Of a DNA stretch of 64,000 nt, positions 15,716-25,078 are shown piece by piece. A program made the position numbers and the translations under genes. The DNA lies in assembly GCF_002368415.1 (NCBI RefSeq), contig NZ_AP018290.1, positions 8,733,717 to 8,797,716 of the forward strand. Direction: 5' to 3'. The notes under the pieces were generated by a model. That model had not been told where the DNA came from. It did not search any database and saw only the letters and a program-made list of their open reading frames with translations. Source of the DNA: Calothrix sp. NIES-4105 (GTDB taxonomy: Bacteria; Cyanobacteriota; Cyanobacteriia; Cyanobacteriales; Nostocaceae). Position 1 is the stretch's first letter, and the number at the start of each line of letters is the position of its first letter.

Positions 15716-18487
15716 TTATGCAGGAACGCGAACGTGGAAAGAGCGGATAATGCGTATCCAGCGCTTGTCTAAAGTGTAGTAACCAACTTCGGCAATGTAG
15801 TCGCGGTTACTGACAGGAATGTTGATGTGCTTATCGAATTCGCTTTCAGAGCAAATGTACTCCTGGGTTGCGTGCGGTTGTTGAGAGTCGATATCTAAGT
15901 TAGTTGAGTCGTGGACTCGTAACATGAATCTCTGTCCACCTTGGGAGCGCGCGGCAATTTTATAGTCTTCTGATACTTCCCAGTATGCATAAGCATCTTT
16001 AGCAGATAGCGGTACAAGGATTATTTGACATTTCTTAATGGTGTTGGCTGGGCGCGTGTTACTGTTATCGGGTAGGTATGAAGTAACGTTTGTTTGTGTG
16101 GCTTCTTTTTTGACGTTGGTATCTCTACTGTGTGACGTTTCTTTGTTGCCATTTGTGTCAAAAGCTTTTGTTACGCTTCCAACTGCAACCGCACCAGCAC
16201 CAGCAACAGCACTACCTATTTTCGCAGCTTTATCCCACCAACTAAAGGTTGTATTATTCCCATTGGTTCCATTATTCCCATTGGTTCCATTAGTTCCATT
16301 GGTATCACCACGATTTTCTACTGCATTTGCTGTGTCTTCAAAGGCGCCTACACTGTTATTATCTGTATCCTCATCAACAGGTAACAAAGATGATATTCTT
16401 ACAGGTTCCGACGTTTTAACTTTTAACCAACTGCCATCAGAGCGAATGTAACCAAGCTGTGCCACATAATCACGATCACATGCGGGAATACGAATGTGCA
16501 AATCGTTGTTTCGGTTGCATTCATATTGCTGTGTTGGCTCAATTTCATTTAAATTAATATCGGCGCCATCGATATTATTTACTACATTCGTTACATCATA
16601 CAGGCGAAGTCCAAGTTTGCGTCCACCTAATTTGATAAAATCAGCTCTACGCTCGACTGGTATTTCCCAGTATGCATAAGCTTCTTGTTTGGTGCGCTGT
16701 ACAAGAATTACTCGACCGTTGTCTAAATTGGTGGAAGTTGTGTCTGTTGTGTCTTGTACAGTATTAACTGTATCTAAAATACTTGCTGTATTGACTGTAT
16801 CTACAGTGCTTACAGTATTGCTAGGTTGAATCTCGGTTTGCGGCTGATTATTTTTGTTGAATAGATTGAATGCTGCTCCTGTAGCTGCTGTAGCTGCTGC
16901 TAAACCTATTGTGTTACCAGCGGGTGTAGTGTCAACTTGATTATCATTACCCCATAGCGAAGCAGCTTGTAATTGTTCAGTAGTTGGTGCAAATGCTGCT
17001 TCCATGTCAGCTGGCACATGAACTTGTGGAGAACTAGCAACTTTAAACCAGCCATCATCAGTTGTAGAATAACCAATTTCCGCAAAATAGTCGCGGTTTG
17101 CTGCTGGAATGGGTACATGTAAATCTGGTTCGCGCTCTACACAATTTAATTCTTGAACAAGTGTCGCTGGGTGTAAATCGGTATCGGTGTTCGTAGCATC
17201 ATATAAACGCAGTTTTAAACCACGTCTACCTTCTCGTCGTAAATCTTCTTGGACGTGATGAGGAATTTCCCAATATGCATATGCACTTTGAGCAGATCGC
17301 GGTGTTAGAACCATCCGACTTTCACCTGGCGCCCCAACCACGGGTGTAACAGGTGTAATAGGTGTAACAGGTGTAACGGCGGCTTTTACTGGCTCGCTAG
17401 GTTTACGAGTGAACCACCACCACATACCAGCAAGCAATGCTATTAGCGGTAATAACTTCAGAAAATCTCTATCTGATGTTACTGGTGTATCTTCTGCGAT
17501 GGCACCAGGTGCATTAGCAACAGTTGCATTTTGGTCGTTTGCCGAATTGGAAGTTGTTGCTGGTGTAGTTGCAGCAGGTTTATTTGGTACATTCTGGTTC
17601 ACTGCTACAGCAGCTACTCTTGCTTGTTCGACAACTTTTTGATTTTGGTTTGCTGTTGCATAACCTAAAAATGCTTGTACTGCATTCGCTGGTTTGTCTC
17701 CTTTGTATACATATGATAATGGTTGTGAGAAAGGATAGCGCGCGTCAGTAGGTAAAACGCCGTGCATCGGAACGACTCGCACGTTCGGATTTTTCACAAC
17801 TTGGTCAGCAATAGCATACCCAATACCATCTTTGCCCAATGCTTTAATTACAGCATTGGTACTATCTTCTTTTACCGTTACCGCATTTGCCCCAGCTTTA
17901 AGCGGCGCGTTCTTAAATACTGGATAATTTTGAAATGCTCTTCTCGTATCGCTTGTTTCTGGACGGTCAACTAAGCGAATTTTTCCCTTACCCAGTTTGA
18001 GTTGTGACAAGTCAGTTGCTTTCGAGCGGAAAATTTGAGCAAACTGAGGGATTGTAATACTCTTTTTTAGAGGATTATCTTTACCTACAAATGTGGCTAT
18101 TTTATTGCGCGCTATAGGTACAGCTACCAAACCCTTAGCTTTTTCCGCATCGGTAAGTGGACGACCAATAGATGCCAAGTCAGCTTTTCCTTCTAAAACA
18201 GCTTTCAAAGCTGCATCAGTTCCGTTGTAAGCAGTCTTAACGTCAGTTTTGGCAAACTGAGCTTTAAAGTTCTTCGCTAAAGCATCATTAATTTTCATCA
18301 TGCTGCTCGAACCGTTAATTCGCACTACTGTTCCTTCTTTAACCTGTTTCGGCAGTGGAAAAGTAAAGGGCGCCGAAGATTGAGCTGCAACAGGAGAAAT
18401 TTGAGTAGTAGCCACTGGTACACTAGCACTCAATATCAGCAAAACCGCTAATGCGGATAAGGAACCCTTTTTATTAGACACCCTCAC
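15716..18487 (-). CDS. Periplasmic-binding-protein-like domain fused to three DUF4912 domains
   Basis: The product has 923 residues. It has a signal peptide (ALAVLLILSASVPVATT), then a PstS-like substrate-binding domain (about 45-300: VRINGSSSMMKINDALAK, then ADLASIGRPLTDAEKAKG). A membrane segment LLPLIALLAGMWWWF follows at about 345, then three DUF4912 repeats near 385-500, 590-720 and 815-923. Each repeat has the core AYAYWE, followed by LRLYD or LRVHD, and R-D-Y-x-A-x-x-G-Y. Linkers between repeats are Thr/Asn-rich, with a Gly-Thr-Asn tract about residues 735-750 encoded by a tandem CCATTGGTTC repeat. DUF4912 is found on cyanobacterial envelope or regulatory proteins of unknown role. With the PBP outside, DUF4912 would be on the other side of the membrane. 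Confidence 0.85.
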   Translation of the reverse strand: MRVSNKKGSLSALAVLLILSASVPVATTQISPVAAQSSAPFTFPLPKQVKEGTVVRINGSSSMMKINDALAKNFKAQFAKTDVKTAYNGTDAALKAVLEGKADLASIGRPLTDAEKAKGLVAVPIARNKIATFVGKDNPLKKSITIPQFAQIFRSKATDLSQLKLGKGKIRLVDRPETSDTRRAFQNYPVFKNAPLKAGANAVTVKEDSTNAVIKALGKDGIGYAIADQVVKNPNVRVVPMHGVLPTDARYPFSQPLSYVYKGDKPANAVQAFLGYATANQNQKVVEQARVAAVAVNQNVPNKPAATTPATTSNSANDQNATVANAPGAIAEDTPVTSDRDFLKLLPLIALLAGMWWWFTRKPSEPVKAAVTPVTPITPVTPVVGAPGESRMVLTPRSAQSAYAYWEIPHHVQEDLRREGRRGLKLRLYDATNTDTDLHPATLVQELNCVEREPDLHVPIPAANRDYFAEIGYSTTDDGWFKVASSPQVHVPADMEAAFAPTTEQLQAASLWGNDNQVDTTPAGNTIGLAAATAATGAAFNLFNKNNQPQTEIQPSNTVSTVDTVNTASILDTVNTVQDTTDTTSTNLDNGRVILVQRTKQEAYAYWEIPVERRADFIKLGGRKLGLRLYDVTNVVNNIDGADINLNEIEPTQQYECNRNNDLHIRIPACDRDYVAQLGYIRSDGSWLKVKTSEPVRISSLLPVDEDTDNNSVGAFEDTANAVENRGDTNGTNGTNGNNGTNGNNTTFSWWDKAAKIGSAVAGAGAVAVGSVTKAFDTNGNKETSHSRDTNVKKEATQTNVTSYLPDNSNTRPANTIKKCQIILVPLSAKDAYAYWEVSEDYKIAARSQGGQRFMLRVHDSTNLDIDSQQPHATQEYICSESEFDKHINIPVSNRDYIAEVGYYTLDKRWIRIIRSFHVRVPA

Positions 18488-18801
18488 AGTCGCTCCTCTT
18501 TAGATTTCAAATGTTGATTATGAACCAATAGCCGATAGGAACCTACGTCTATCAAACGTGATGCAGAACAATTTTGTTAAACACCGCGTATTTAAAAAAA
18601 CTTTATTGCTGATTTAACCAAAAAACATCAAAGTTACGCAAGTCACATTCATAACGTAGCGCCCATCTCAATTTTCTGCGATTTAGTCACCAGTTATACG
18701 TTCCACAAGATTCTTTTAATACATCAAGCTCAAAATTACCGCTATATTTTTATTTATTTACACTTGGTATAAAAAATTTAACTATCTGTAAAAATCTTTA
18801 C
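18488..18801. other. Upstream region of the DUF4912 gene, no recognised element
   Basis: AT-rich DNA of about 310 bp between the DUF4912 start and the znuC terminator hairpin. I find no palindrome, tRNA, riboswitch-like structure or credible frame. Confidence 0.5.
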
Positions 18802-18805
18802 ATGT

Positions 18806-18844
18806 TTAAGATTCCTGACTTCTTTAAGAAGTCGGGAATCTTAA
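18806..18844 (-). terminator. Long stem-loop after znuC
   Basis: TTAAGATTCCTGACTTCTT pairs with AAGAAGTCGGGAATCTTAA, with only one mismatch and almost no loop. It lies 18 bp past the stop of znuC. Hairpins of this GATTCCCGACTTCTT type are dispersed in cyanobacterial genomes, so it may be a repeat that serves as terminator. Confidence 0.6.
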
Positions 18845-18861
18845 GGGAATCTGACCACCCG

Positions 18862-19629
18862 TTAATGCTGATGGTAATAGCGACTGAAAGACGGCCCGTA
18901 TGTAGCCAAAAGGTTTTCTTGCGAGAATGCCAGTTCAGGGGTACCACTACAAACAACTGTTTGGTTAAGACAAATAACACGGTCACAATTTTGATTGACC
19001 ATATCTATATCGTGGGAGACTTGTAAAATAGTCCAACCCTGCTCACGTTTAATCTGATTGAGTAAAGTGTAAAATTCTGCTGTTCCCTGTGCATCAACTC
19101 CAGCAAAAGCTTCATCTAAAACTAATAGCTGACGCGGCGCCACCAAACAGTAAGCTAGTAAAACCCGCTTAAACTGTCCTCCACTCAGTGTACCAATCGC
19201 TTGGTTTCGTAAATGTAGTGCATCAGTTCGCTTCAACGCTTGTTCAATAGCAGCAATTTTATCTCGATCTTTTTTCCACCTAGAAAACACTCCAGAAGGT
19301 CTTGAACGTGTCCACCCTAAACCTACTAGCTCAGATACCGAAATTGGAAAACTACGGTCGAAGATAAAGTTTTGTGGCATATAGCCTATTTGCTGCCGTA
19401 AATGTCCTAAACGTGTAATTGGGCGCCCAAAAATCTGAACGTTACCGCTACTACGAGGAATTAAATCTAAAACTGATTGTACTAATGTACTTTTACCGGC
19501 GCCGTTAGGCCCGACTATTGCAGTATTCGTTCCTGGTTCTAATTGAAATGAAACATCGCGAAGCGCAAGATACTTTCCTTGATAAACAGTTAAGCCTTCG
19601 ACTTGAAGAATAGGAATATTACTCGTCAT
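18862..19629 (-). CDS. znuC: Zinc/manganese ABC transporter ATP-binding protein (ZnuC-like)
   Basis: The product has 255 residues, normal for a metal-type ABC ATPase. Walker A is GPNGAGKST at about 39-47, the signature is LSGGQ near 148, and Walker B is LLVLDEAFAG with the switch His in VSHD. It would energise import of zinc (or manganese) together with the binding protein encoded 236 bp upstream on the same strand. No membrane permease (ZnuB) is present next to either gene, so the transporter must use a permease encoded elsewhere. The metal assignment rests on the His-rich partner and the upstream Zur box. Confidence 0.85.
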   Translation of the reverse strand: MTSNIPILQVEGLTVYQGKYLALRDVSFQLEPGTNTAIVGPNGAGKSTLVQSVLDLIPRSSGNVQIFGRPITRLGHLRQQIGYMPQNFIFDRSFPISVSELVGLGWTRSRPSGVFSRWKKDRDKIAAIEQALKRTDALHLRNQAIGTLSGGQFKRVLLAYCLVAPRQLLVLDEAFAGVDAQGTAEFYTLLNQIKREQGWTILQVSHDIDMVNQNCDRVICLNQTVVCSGTPELAFSQENLLATYGPSFSRYYHQH

Positions 19630-19865
19630 TAGTGATAAATATTAAAACTAAAAGAACACAGAAAAACAGCTGTAACGTGGGCTTCAGCCCACTACAAGTT
19701 GAAAGTAGACAAAAATAAACTTATTGAAGCGAGATATTTATGGTTACTGATAATGATGACAAATAACAAAACCTATCAGCAAAGATAAATATCAAACTGG
19801 TTATTCCAGAGAATTTATTTTTGTGTTCTTACTATTACTTATAATCACAAGCTTATATACATAAC

Positions 19866-20897
19866 TTACTTACAAGCCAATTGTAAAGATTCTAAATTTG
19901 ATTTCATTGCTTTGAAATAACTCTGCGGGTCTTTATCACCTGCTTCTAAAGAATCAATTTCACGCAGTGTCAAATTTAAATCTTTCGATAAACTTGCAAG
20001 TAATTTATTATCAGTTCCCGGCTCATTAAACAACGCTCTCACGTTATACTTTTTCACCGTGTTCACCACTTTCTGCACATCATACGGCGCCAGTTGGTCT
20101 TCTGGTACTTCCACTACTGCCACCTGCTTTAAGTTATATCTTTGTGCTATGTATGGGTAAGCATCATGGAAAGTTACAAAAGTACAGTTAGGAGTTTTTC
20201 GCAATTGAGCAAGAAACTCGTTGTGTAAATCATCAAGTTGCTTTATGTAAGCTGCTGCGTTCGCTTCATAGGTTGCTTTATTAGCAGGGTCAGCCGCAAT
20301 TAACCCATCACGAATATTCGTAACTTGCTGTTTCGCTAACACTGGGTCTAACCAAACATGAGGGTTTCCTGCTGAATGGTCGTGGTCGTGTCCTTTCCCC
20401 TCTACAGTCACAACTGGAGAAATTTCATTCAATGCTTTAATTCCTTTGCTTGCGTCAACAGAAAGCAACTTCGCATTTTGAGCATTCTTTACTGTATCTT
20501 CAAGAAACTCTTCTAACCCCAACCCATTTTTCACTAGAACGTTCGCAGTCGCTATTGCCTTGACATTTTCTGGTGTCGCTTGGTAATCATGAACTTCTGT
20601 ACCAGGTGGTATTAAGATTTCCACCTCTGCTGCGTCAAGGGCTACTGCTCTTGTAAACCAGTACATCGGTAGAAATGTTGTCACTACCTTTATTTTGGGT
20701 TTTCCTGATTCTGCTGTAGGTGTAGGTGTTGCAGCACTCGTTTGAGATGATGTCTCAGTAGTCGCTGTAGTACTTTGGTTACTGGTCTGACTACAAGCTG
20801 CTGTAGTAAGTAGTACTAATAACCCTAACAGCGATATCACACCACCCTTGAGGCTACTCCCACCGTACAATTTTATCGGCGCCTTTTTACACTTCAT
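19866..20897 (-). CDS. znuA: Zinc ABC transporter substrate-binding lipoprotein (ZnuA-like)
   Basis: The product has 343 residues from the ATG at 20897 (MKCKKAPIKL); the longer frame to 20936 would run into the regulatory region. A lipobox LTTAACS near 35 predicts a lipidated periplasmic protein. The mature part has a Thr/Ser-rich linker, KIKVVTTFLPMYWFTRA, the metal-site His in EVHDYQATP, the acidic and His-rich loop GHDHDHSAGNPHVWLDP typical of ZnuA, and TFHDAYPYIAQRY. It captures zinc in the periplasm for import. A Zur-box-like sequence lies about 55 bp upstream, so zinc-dependent repression is expected. Confidence 0.9.
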   Translation of the reverse strand: MKCKKAPIKLYGGSSLKGGVISLLGLLVLLTTAACSQTSNQSTTATTETSSQTSAATPTPTAESGKPKIKVVTTFLPMYWFTRAVALDAAEVEILIPPGTEVHDYQATPENVKAIATANVLVKNGLGLEEFLEDTVKNAQNAKLLSVDASKGIKALNEISPVVTVEGKGHDHDHSAGNPHVWLDPVLAKQQVTNIRDGLIAADPANKATYEANAAAYIKQLDDLHNEFLAQLRKTPNCTFVTFHDAYPYIAQRYNLKQVAVVEVPEDQLAPYDVQKVVNTVKKYNVRALFNEPGTDNKLLASLSKDLNLTLREIDSLEAGDKDPQSYFKAMKSNLESLQLACK

Positions 20898-20952
20898 AAA
20901 ACACAAACTGCCCTCGTGCCACATTTCTCTTGACAATTAAGCTATTATCGTA

Positions 20953-20967
20953 TGATAATGATTCTCG
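20953..20967. promoter_or_regulatory. Putative Zur box upstream of znuA
   Basis: TGATAATGATTCTCG matches the 7-1-7 cyanobacterial Zur operator (TGATAATnATTATCA) perfectly on the left arm and at four of seven positions on the right. The location, about 55 bp before the znuA start, suits repression of metal uptake when zinc is sufficient. Confidence 0.7.
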
Positions 20968-21164
20968 TTATTGTGCTATTTTAACTAAAAGTAGTCATTA
21001 AAGTCAATTGTGATTAGCAACAATTGCATCAAGTTGAGGCAGTTGTTACATCGTTCAGGTTAAAAATCTATATTTTTTGTTAAATGGACGGATAAGTGGC
21101 GGTTAAAAATAGATAATATATATGCAATTTTTTTTAATTAAACATTACAAATCAATAGTAGTAT

Positions 21165-21179
21165 TAGTAGTGATTATCA
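21165..21179. promoter_or_regulatory. Putative Zur box upstream of the SLH porin
   Basis: TAGTAGTGATTATCA has a perfect right half (ATTATCA) and a four-of-seven left half of the same operator, 19 bp before the GTG start. Together with the site at 20953 it suggests that porin and znuA are divergent members of one zinc regulon. Confidence 0.5.
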
Positions 21180-21197
21180 ATAGTGTGAGGAGTAGAC

Positions 21198-22880
21198 GTG
21201 AAAAATATCTGGTTTAGAGCGGCTAGCCCTGTTGTTTTAGCTACAGTTCTAACAGTAAACTCAACTGCGGAAGCGGAAGATGCAAAGCGGTTGCAGCAAG
21301 CCGAAGTATCTCAAATTACAATTCCAGTTGAACAAACAGGAAATGTTCCGACTCAAACCATGTCACAAGTAACATCTGTTTCTCAACTCTCGGATGTACA
21401 GCCAACTGATTGGGCATTCCAAGCGCTACAGTCATTAGTAGAACGTTATGGTTGTATAGCGGGTTATCCAAATGGAACTTATCGTGGCAACCGCGCGATG
21501 ACTAGATATGAGTTTGCCGCAGGTGTAAATGCGTGTTTGGATAGAGTGAATGAACTTATCGCGACTGCTACGGCAGATTTGGTAAGGAAAGAAGATTTAG
21601 ATACGATACGGAGACTGCAAGAAGAGTTTACCGCAGAACTTGCCACATTACGAGGACGTGTTGATGCGGTTGAAGCGAAAGCAGCAGAATTGGAGGCAAA
21701 TCGATTTTCAACTACGTCCAAACTACAAGGGCAAATAGTAACTGTTCTCAGTGATGTTTTAAGTGGAGATAGAGTAAATGGTGTTCGTCCTACAGACAAT
21801 AACGCGACTCTTGCCACTCGAACTCGTATAGAGTTCGTCACCAGCTTTTCGGGTACAGATACCTTATTTACTCGACTTCAAGCAAACAATATCAATAACA
21901 CTATCGTCAACTCAGATAATGGTACTCCAGAGGGCAACTTCTTCTTTGCTGGAGATGGTACCAATGATGTAGAGCTTGATGCGTTATGGTACGGGTTTAA
22001 TATTGGCACAACTCAAATTAAACTACTTGCCAACGCAGCAGCAGCAGATGATATTACCGATATGGTCACTATATTTGACGGTGACGGTGCCTTTGGTGCT
22101 TTATCTAGCTTTGGAACCCGCAACCCAATTTACTTACAGGTAGGAGGCGCCGGGGCAGCGATTAATCAAGATTTTGGTGATAAGCTAACTTTGAGTTTAG
22201 GCTACTTGTCAAGTACAAACAATGACCCAACACCATCAAATGGTGTCTTTAATGGTGCGTATGCAGCGTTAGCACAATTAACCGTAAAACCAACTGAGCG
22301 TATTAAGTTTGGGCTGACTTATATAAATGCTTATAAGCAACCATTTGGAACTGGTAGCAATGCAGCGACTTTAAATGTAATAAGAAACGTAGTTGGTCCA
22401 AACGGTCTAGAAATATTTAATGATGATGGTCAGATTGCAGAAAGTACTCTTGGCGTAGATGTACCATTTATTACCAATTCCTATGGTGTAGAAGCATCGA
22501 TTGGTTTGAGCGAAAGATTTGTTCTTGGCGGTTGGTTTGGTTACAGCAATACACGCAACTTAGTTACTACGCCAACATTCCCCACCCGTGGTTCCGCTGA
22601 TATTTGGAATTGGGCAGTTACCCTTGGCTTCCCCGACTTATTTAATAAAGGCAGCCTCGGAGGCATTATCGTCGGTATGGAACCAAAACTTACTAGTTCA
22701 AGTATTAATGGATTAGAGCGAGACAGAGACACCTCATACCATATCGAGGCATTTTATCAATATAGACTTAGCGACAATATTTCCATTACTCCAGGTGTAA
22801 TATGGCTAACGGCGCCTGACCATAATGAAAACAATGACGACGTTGTAATCGGCGCCCTACGAACCACATTCAGCTTCTAG
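21198..22880 (+). CDS. SLH-domain outer-membrane porin (OprB-like, metal-uptake porin type)
   Basis: The product has 560 residues. GTG start with GAGGAG seven bases before it; N-terminal signal sequence. An SLH domain at about 60-115 (DWAFQALQSLVERYGCIAGY, then RNRAMTRYEFA-like) binds the peptidoglycan-linked polymer. A coiled coil follows (EEFTAELATLRGRVDAVEAK, about 135-160), and then a long beta-barrel of the OprB type, ending in Phe. Such porins are the main outer-membrane channels of cyanobacteria. Position next to znuA with a shared Zur-type control region suggests it serves zinc entry. It is also a plausible target class for Yfr1. Confidence 0.9.
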   Translation: MKNIWFRAASPVVLATVLTVNSTAEAEDAKRLQQAEVSQITIPVEQTGNVPTQTMSQVTSVSQLSDVQPTDWAFQALQSLVERYGCIAGYPNGTYRGNRAMTRYEFAAGVNACLDRVNELIATATADLVRKEDLDTIRRLQEEFTAELATLRGRVDAVEAKAAELEANRFSTTSKLQGQIVTVLSDVLSGDRVNGVRPTDNNATLATRTRIEFVTSFSGTDTLFTRLQANNINNTIVNSDNGTPEGNFFFAGDGTNDVELDALWYGFNIGTTQIKLLANAAAADDITDMVTIFDGDGAFGALSSFGTRNPIYLQVGGAGAAINQDFGDKLTLSLGYLSSTNNDPTPSNGVFNGAYAALAQLTVKPTERIKFGLTYINAYKQPFGTGSNAATLNVIRNVVGPNGLEIFNDDGQIAESTLGVDVPFITNSYGVEASIGLSERFVLGGWFGYSNTRNLVTTPTFPTRGSADIWNWAVTLGFPDLFNKGSLGGIIVGMEPKLTSSSINGLERDRDTSYHIEAFYQYRLSDNISITPGVIWLTAPDHNENNDDVVIGALRTTFSF

Positions 22881-23299
22881 TAGCACAGGCTTGTGGCACA
22901 GGCTTGTAGCACAGGCATCACGAACTGTGGATATTATAGTCAGTTCGGGATGCCTGACCCACAATATTCTTTATTTACAAAAATTTACTTTTTGCAATAA
23001 ATCTAAATAAATTTACTTAGGTATTATAACTGAAGATGTATTACAAGTTTACAAAATCCTATCCAAACTTCAGTAGTATTTGTGATAAGATGATGACTAT
23101 AGATTAATAAAAAATGACCAGTCTACCACAACTGGCCATATACGTGTTTCGTCATCTTCTCAAAAGAGTCTATCCAGTTGCGCGTTCCCAAAACGCAACA
23201 GGATGTTTTTCAATTAAATATTGTAACAGCCAGCACAGATTTTTAGTTAACTTTTGAGAAAAAAGTTAGACGAACTTGAAATTGTGCTGTTTTGTTGTT
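22881..23299. other. Non-coding region with repeat and a minus-strand stem-loop
   Basis: The first 90 bp are the dispersed GCACAGGCTTGTGGCACAGG unit and its inverted relative. At 23115-23138 a stem-loop is oriented on the minus strand (see terminator). The remaining 160 bp up to the NFACT stop hold no clear frame. Confidence 0.6.
23106..23138 (-). terminator. Rho-independent terminator, minus strand
   Basis: TGGCCAGT and ACTGGTCA pair around an 8-nt loop and are followed by TTTTTTATT on the minus strand. It is 160 bp past the NFACT stop codon, so it ends either that mRNA or an independent short transcript starting after TACAAT near 23220. Confidence 0.75.
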
Positions 23300-25021
23300 T
23301 TACCTGACTTTTTGCGGTTGTCCCCAAATAATGCGCTCATTCTTGTAAATCGCAATTCCAGGTTTGGCGCCTTTAGGTTTGTAGACGTACTTTGGTTGCG
23401 TGTAGACTACAGGTACCTGCTCACTTTGACGCGCGCGGCTGTAATAAGCTGTGAGGTTAGCGGTGTGCTGCAAATCAACCTCATCAGGAACATTACCAGC
23501 TTGAAGACGTAAAAGCACGTGACTGCCAGGAATTTCTTGAGTGTGGAACCATAAATCGTAATCACCAGCAAAGCGAAAAGTTAGTTGGTCATTTTGACGG
23601 TTGTTACGACCGATAAACACTTCAAAGCCATTCGGAGTTTGGAAACGTCTAAAGTTAATATCTTTATCTTTATCGTTACTGCGATTGCGGTAATCAGTAT
23701 CTTCGAGATATTTTTGAGAAACAAGTTCATCACGAATTTCTTCGAGAGTTTGCAAATCTTCAGGAGCTTGGTAAGTTTCAACCTGTAAAATCGCAGCTTC
23801 GACTTGTTCTAAATATTCAATTTCAGCTTCAACATCAGCTAATAATGGTTCAACTGCACCACGCGCACGTTTCAGCTTTTGATGCTGCTTATAAAGTGCT
23901 TGCGCGTTGAGTACAGCATTTTTATCTGGTTGAAGAGCAATAGTAACAGGTTTACCGCTTTCAAAATCAGCCAACGTCATCTCACTCATTCCAGGTTGCC
24001 ACTCATGCAGGTAAGCCATAAGTAAATCAGCATTTTGCCGATATTCATCCGCGCGTTCGCTTTGTGCCAACCTTTGTTTAAACGTGTTTGCCTTCTGCCG
24101 TAACTTCTCCAAAATATTATTAAGCTTCTGCGTCAACTGATGCCGCAACTGCGAAAATACTAATTGATTAAACTGGCTCGTATAATACTCATTTATTAGT
24201 TCCTGAGTACTATTAGCTTGCTTAATTCCACCCCAACCTAACACCGTATAACCAGAATCTAAAAAGAAAGGTTCAAACTGGTTTTTTTCAAGTCGGTGTA
24301 ACCATTCTTGCCAGCGTTGAAATAAACTTTGCCATTCTTGAGCATTTAACTTATCGGTAGTTGCTTCCAAATCAATATTCGCAGCTTGCAACATCAACTG
24401 TATTAACATTGGTGAAAGACCGCGATAAGTTTTGAGCAACTGCTTTTTGATGGCGCCAGGTACTAAACTTACCCGTTCATGCCAGCGTTCAAAAGGCTCA
24501 CTCAAACTCGGAGCAGTATTCGTCATATTAGGAGGCGCCTCATACATTTGCCCAGTTAGGACAGTACGAACGCTCGATTGTTGTTGATTTACTTGATGCG
24601 CTGTAGTGATAATCTCATTTTTGGCATTAGTAAGCACTACATTACTGTACTTACCCATGATTTCTATATATATATGATATACAGCATCTTCACCTGGGCG
24701 CCCAGCAAACTGTAAATCAACAACTCGTTCCCAAGGTGCAATAGTTTCAACTTTAACAAGCGCCAAACCATTTAGCTGACTAACTAACTGCTGACTAAAA
24801 GTAAAAGTATCAGGAATTCTAGGTGGTGGCGAACCAATATGTAAACGCGCAGCTTGAGGATGCCAAGAAACTTCCAGCCATCCACGTCCCTTTAAAGTAC
24901 GTAAAGCAATAGAAATAGTAGTGCGGTCACGCTGGTAAACTTGCTCAACGCGCGATGGTATCCAAGTTTCGCGCAGTTCGTTACAAACCGCAGTGAGAGT
25001 AGTAAAGTCAAAAGATTGCAC
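23300..25021 (-). CDS. rqcH: NFACT family protein (RqcH / fibronectin-binding protein A-like)
   Basis: The product has 573 residues from the GTG at 25021 (VQSFDFTTLTAVCNELRETW), the conserved family start; the frame extends to 25078 without homologous sequence. The N-terminal NFACT-N domain carries RVEQVYQRDRTTISIALR and a G-R-P-G-E-D turn. A central coiled coil (about 290-440) follows, and a C-terminal NFACT-R domain has FRRFQTPNGFEVFIGRNNRQN and DLWFHTQEIPGSHVLLR. Bacterial RqcH binds stalled 50S-peptidyl-tRNA and adds C-terminal alanine tails in ribosome quality control. The gene is monocistronic. Confidence 0.88.
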   Translation of the reverse strand: MQSFDFTTLTAVCNELRETWIPSRVEQVYQRDRTTISIALRTLKGRGWLEVSWHPQAARLHIGSPPPRIPDTFTFSQQLVSQLNGLALVKVETIAPWERVVDLQFAGRPGEDAVYHIYIEIMGKYSNVVLTNAKNEIITTAHQVNQQQSSVRTVLTGQMYEAPPNMTNTAPSLSEPFERWHERVSLVPGAIKKQLLKTYRGLSPMLIQLMLQAANIDLEATTDKLNAQEWQSLFQRWQEWLHRLEKNQFEPFFLDSGYTVLGWGGIKQANSTQELINEYYTSQFNQLVFSQLRHQLTQKLNNILEKLRQKANTFKQRLAQSERADEYRQNADLLMAYLHEWQPGMSEMTLADFESGKPVTIALQPDKNAVLNAQALYKQHQKLKRARGAVEPLLADVEAEIEYLEQVEAAILQVETYQAPEDLQTLEEIRDELVSQKYLEDTDYRNRSNDKDKDINFRRFQTPNGFEVFIGRNNRQNDQLTFRFAGDYDLWFHTQEIPGSHVLLRLQAGNVPDEVDLQHTANLTAYYSRARQSEQVPVVYTQPKYVYKPKGAKPGIAIYKNERIIWGQPQKVR

Positions 25022-25078
25022 AGCGATTTGTCCGTTTACATTCAAGTTACAAAACTTAGTATAACTGCTCTGGCACAC

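Noticed and set aside
16038-16451. 137-codon plus-strand frame inside the DUF4912 gene
   Set aside because: It is the antisense of a Thr/Asn-rich linker and repeats; the minus-strand protein has recognisable domains over the same bases.
19630-19865. Hidden permease gene between znuA and znuC
   Set aside because: The gap is only 236 bp, with a GTGGGCTTCAGCCCAC palindrome and no frame with membrane helices.
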